NCBI GenBank assembly: GCA_903929755.1
Contig: CAIYVZ010000192.1
Span: 1 to 43,069, forward strand
From: an uncultured Acidobacteriia bacterium
Lineage (GTDB): Bacteria; Acidobacteriota; Terriglobia; Bryobacterales; Bryobacteraceae
DNA length: 43,069 nt
Direction of reading: 5' to 3'
The notes under the pieces were generated by a model, which ran no database searches, had not been told where the DNA came from, and was given only the letters and a program-made list of their open reading frames with translations. The position numbers and the translations under genes were made by a program. Shown one piece after another: positions 42,701 through 43,069 of this stretch; position 1 is the stretch's first letter; every line of letters begins with the position of its first letter.

Positions 42701-43069
42701 GGCCTCTCACCATCCTGGCCGGCAAGGACCAGTCCCAAACCGGTATCGGTTCCGACCGTGCCAACTACCTCGGTGGCGCAGCCTACGGCGGCGGTGCCTG
42801 CGGCGCCACGGGAACCTGCATCAATTATCTCGTGCCCTCCGCCTTTGGTCTCCCCGCAACCGGAACCTTCGGCAGCGTGGGGAAAGGTCTCCTCCGGGGC
42901 CCGAACCTCATCGGCTGGGATTCCGGCCTCTTCAAGGAATTCGCCGTCTGGCGTGAAAGAACCAAACTGCAGTTCCGTGCCGAATTCTTCAATACCGCCA
43001 ACCGCGTGAACCGCAACAACCCGAACGTCACCCAAAGTGCCGCCGGTTTCGGCAGCATCACCAGCGCGC
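39733..43069 (+). CDS. TonB-dependent receptor, Oar-like (3' end beyond window)
   Basis: The frame is open from ATG 39733 to the window edge (1112 codons), with AGGAG 6 nt before the ATG. The N-terminus has three 11-residue repeats, a hydrophobic core and cleavage region (CSTAFGQ). Then comes a carboxypeptidase-regulatory-like domain (IVGTVSDPSGAVIPGAKVTI to PSLRPATYTLSVDTQGFA). A plug domain follows, with VVDLPLNGRNAASLLLV, SFRLDGANNND and GGVVNVVTRSGSNELHGSV. The barrel runs to FFNTANRVNRNNPNV and FGSITSA, which is the family's final segment, so only about 20-30 residues should be missing. Same class as the 12153-15800 receptor but clearly diverged. Substrate unknown. Confidence 0.93.
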   Translation, partial: MFQARAMRFAAHLFTRATRLAAPLFTRTTRLAAPLFIAAVACSTAFGQGFGTIVGTVSDPSGAVIPGAKVTITNEATSTARDTKTNGQGYYVVPSLRPATYTLSVDTQGFAPATRKGIQLQADESATINVVVSVQQSTQAVEINAQAATVNTTTSTVSDVVDQRRVVDLPLNGRNAASLLLVVAGATPAPGSDVDQGNTKTFPSAVTVSTNGSRQNQVSFRLDGANNNDLYTNSNQPFPFPDALQEFSVQTSNYSARYGGNAGGVVNVVTRSGSNELHGSVLEFDRNAVFNARNFFAAKRDQLKRNQYGGTIGGPIVIPHVYNGKNKDFFFFGYQGTKIRNIGGTSSAIAPLAQNLTGDFSNVLAAADPNNPFAKATLVVDPTTNQQFPGNKIPLTRLDPAALAFTKYLPVAASGTGRYFYSIPLAQDFNEFLARGDHSFSEKDRLSLRYFNDKFHNTGFLDKTNYLSNSNYSTIISQNALISETHIVGPNALNEFRFSFSRETSNRGPAPGSLSLGDLGVKLYQPGGLKTLEGINVSGFFNPSQTDPADFIRSQYNLSDDFNLVKGKHSISFGFSAIRAQVLLRNQFRTSGSYSFTADVTNDALASYMLGYVRTFTQGFGEFKDNLINSYSTYVQDDWHVSRNLTFNLGLRYDPQFPWKETKKRIEQFSVSGYNANVRSTVFTNAPAGLLFPGDAGVPEWGTKGSYKNFAPRLGFAYAVGNDGKTSIRGGAGMFHDALQDGIFNNRFVDVTPFSPQFALTQPQGTFSNPYLGLTNPYPSPFPPPKDSPFPGPVLVITYDPANNQRQITPVSYNWNLIMERQLPGDWILRGAYVGSHASHLLESLELNPAVYKAGDARGADARRAFQPYGSISQATQDVNSGYNSLQLTAQKRLSHSFSVLANYTWSKSIDTLPYNQGITGVAAGSNSPVPWNFPGRHQYDRGPSEFDHTQRFVTSYIYELPALKAANKALRLVAGGWQLNGIFTIQTGGPLTILAGKDQSQTGIGSDRANYLGGAAYGGGACGATGTCINYLVPSAFGLPATGTFGSVGKGLLRGPNLIGWDSGLFKEFAVWRERTKLQFRAEFFNTANRVNRNNPNVTQSAAGFGSITSA
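39745..39843 (+). repeat. Three tandem 33-bp repeats in the receptor signal-peptide region
   Basis: Units start at 39745, 39778 and 39811. Neighbouring units match at about 29 of 33 positions. Each encodes an 11-residue unit: RAMRFAAHLFT, RATRLAAPLFT, RTTRLAAPLFI. The first unit contains the inverted repeat GATGCGC-TTCGCA-GCGCATC. The repeats extend the positively charged region before the signal-peptide core. Confidence 0.92.

Overview
The window looks like a chromosome segment from a GC-rich Acidobacteriota, most likely a Solibacter/Bryobacter-type soil bacterium. This is inferred from gene content: a planctomycete-type cytochrome c/DUF1549/DUF1553 gene next to a Tat-exported DUF1501 gene, two very large TonB-dependent receptors with an N-terminal carboxypeptidase-regulatory-like domain, and secreted FG-GAP and beta-propeller proteins. 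I see no tRNA, rRNA, CRISPR array or intact insertion sequence.

Layout. (1) 1-5174, minus strand: PSD1-type cytochrome gene, DUF1501 gene, then the 5' part of a metallo-beta-lactamase-fold gene that loses its family sequence near position 140. (2) 5468-12078, plus strand: two tandem paralogous secreted beta-propeller proteins, then two tandem paralogous FG-GAP/Ig-like proteins. Each FG-GAP gene is followed by a hairpin terminator; the second is a perfect 16-bp stem shared with the convergent TonB-dependent receptor gene (12153-15800). (3) 16042-25692: a complete guanidine/urea-carboxylase locus. Four tightly overlapping minus-strand genes (two DUF1989 proteins, a biotin-dependent carboxylase, allophanate hydrolase) face a divergent three-gene ABC importer. 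The most likely job is uptake of guanidine and its breakdown to ammonia and CO2. No guanidine riboswitch could be recognised, but a perfect 16-bp tandem repeat sits in the divergent promoter region. (4) 25672-39402, minus strand: STAS protein, exported two-domain VOC protein, HEAT-like repeat protein, two giant unrecognised proteins (1678 and 1291 aa), HD-domain protein, secreted subclass-B3-like metallo-beta-lactamase, Tat-exported sialidase. Gaps are mostly 1-37 nt, so much of this may be co-transcribed. (5) 39733 to the end, plus strand: a second Oar-like TonB-dependent receptor, cut by the window edge, whose signal-peptide region holds three copies of a 33-bp repeat.

Most promising for novelty are the two giant signal-less proteins with their HEAT-repeat neighbour (28197-38256). 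I recognise no family in them. The guanidine locus is biochemically coherent but of a known type; its control region is the unusual part.
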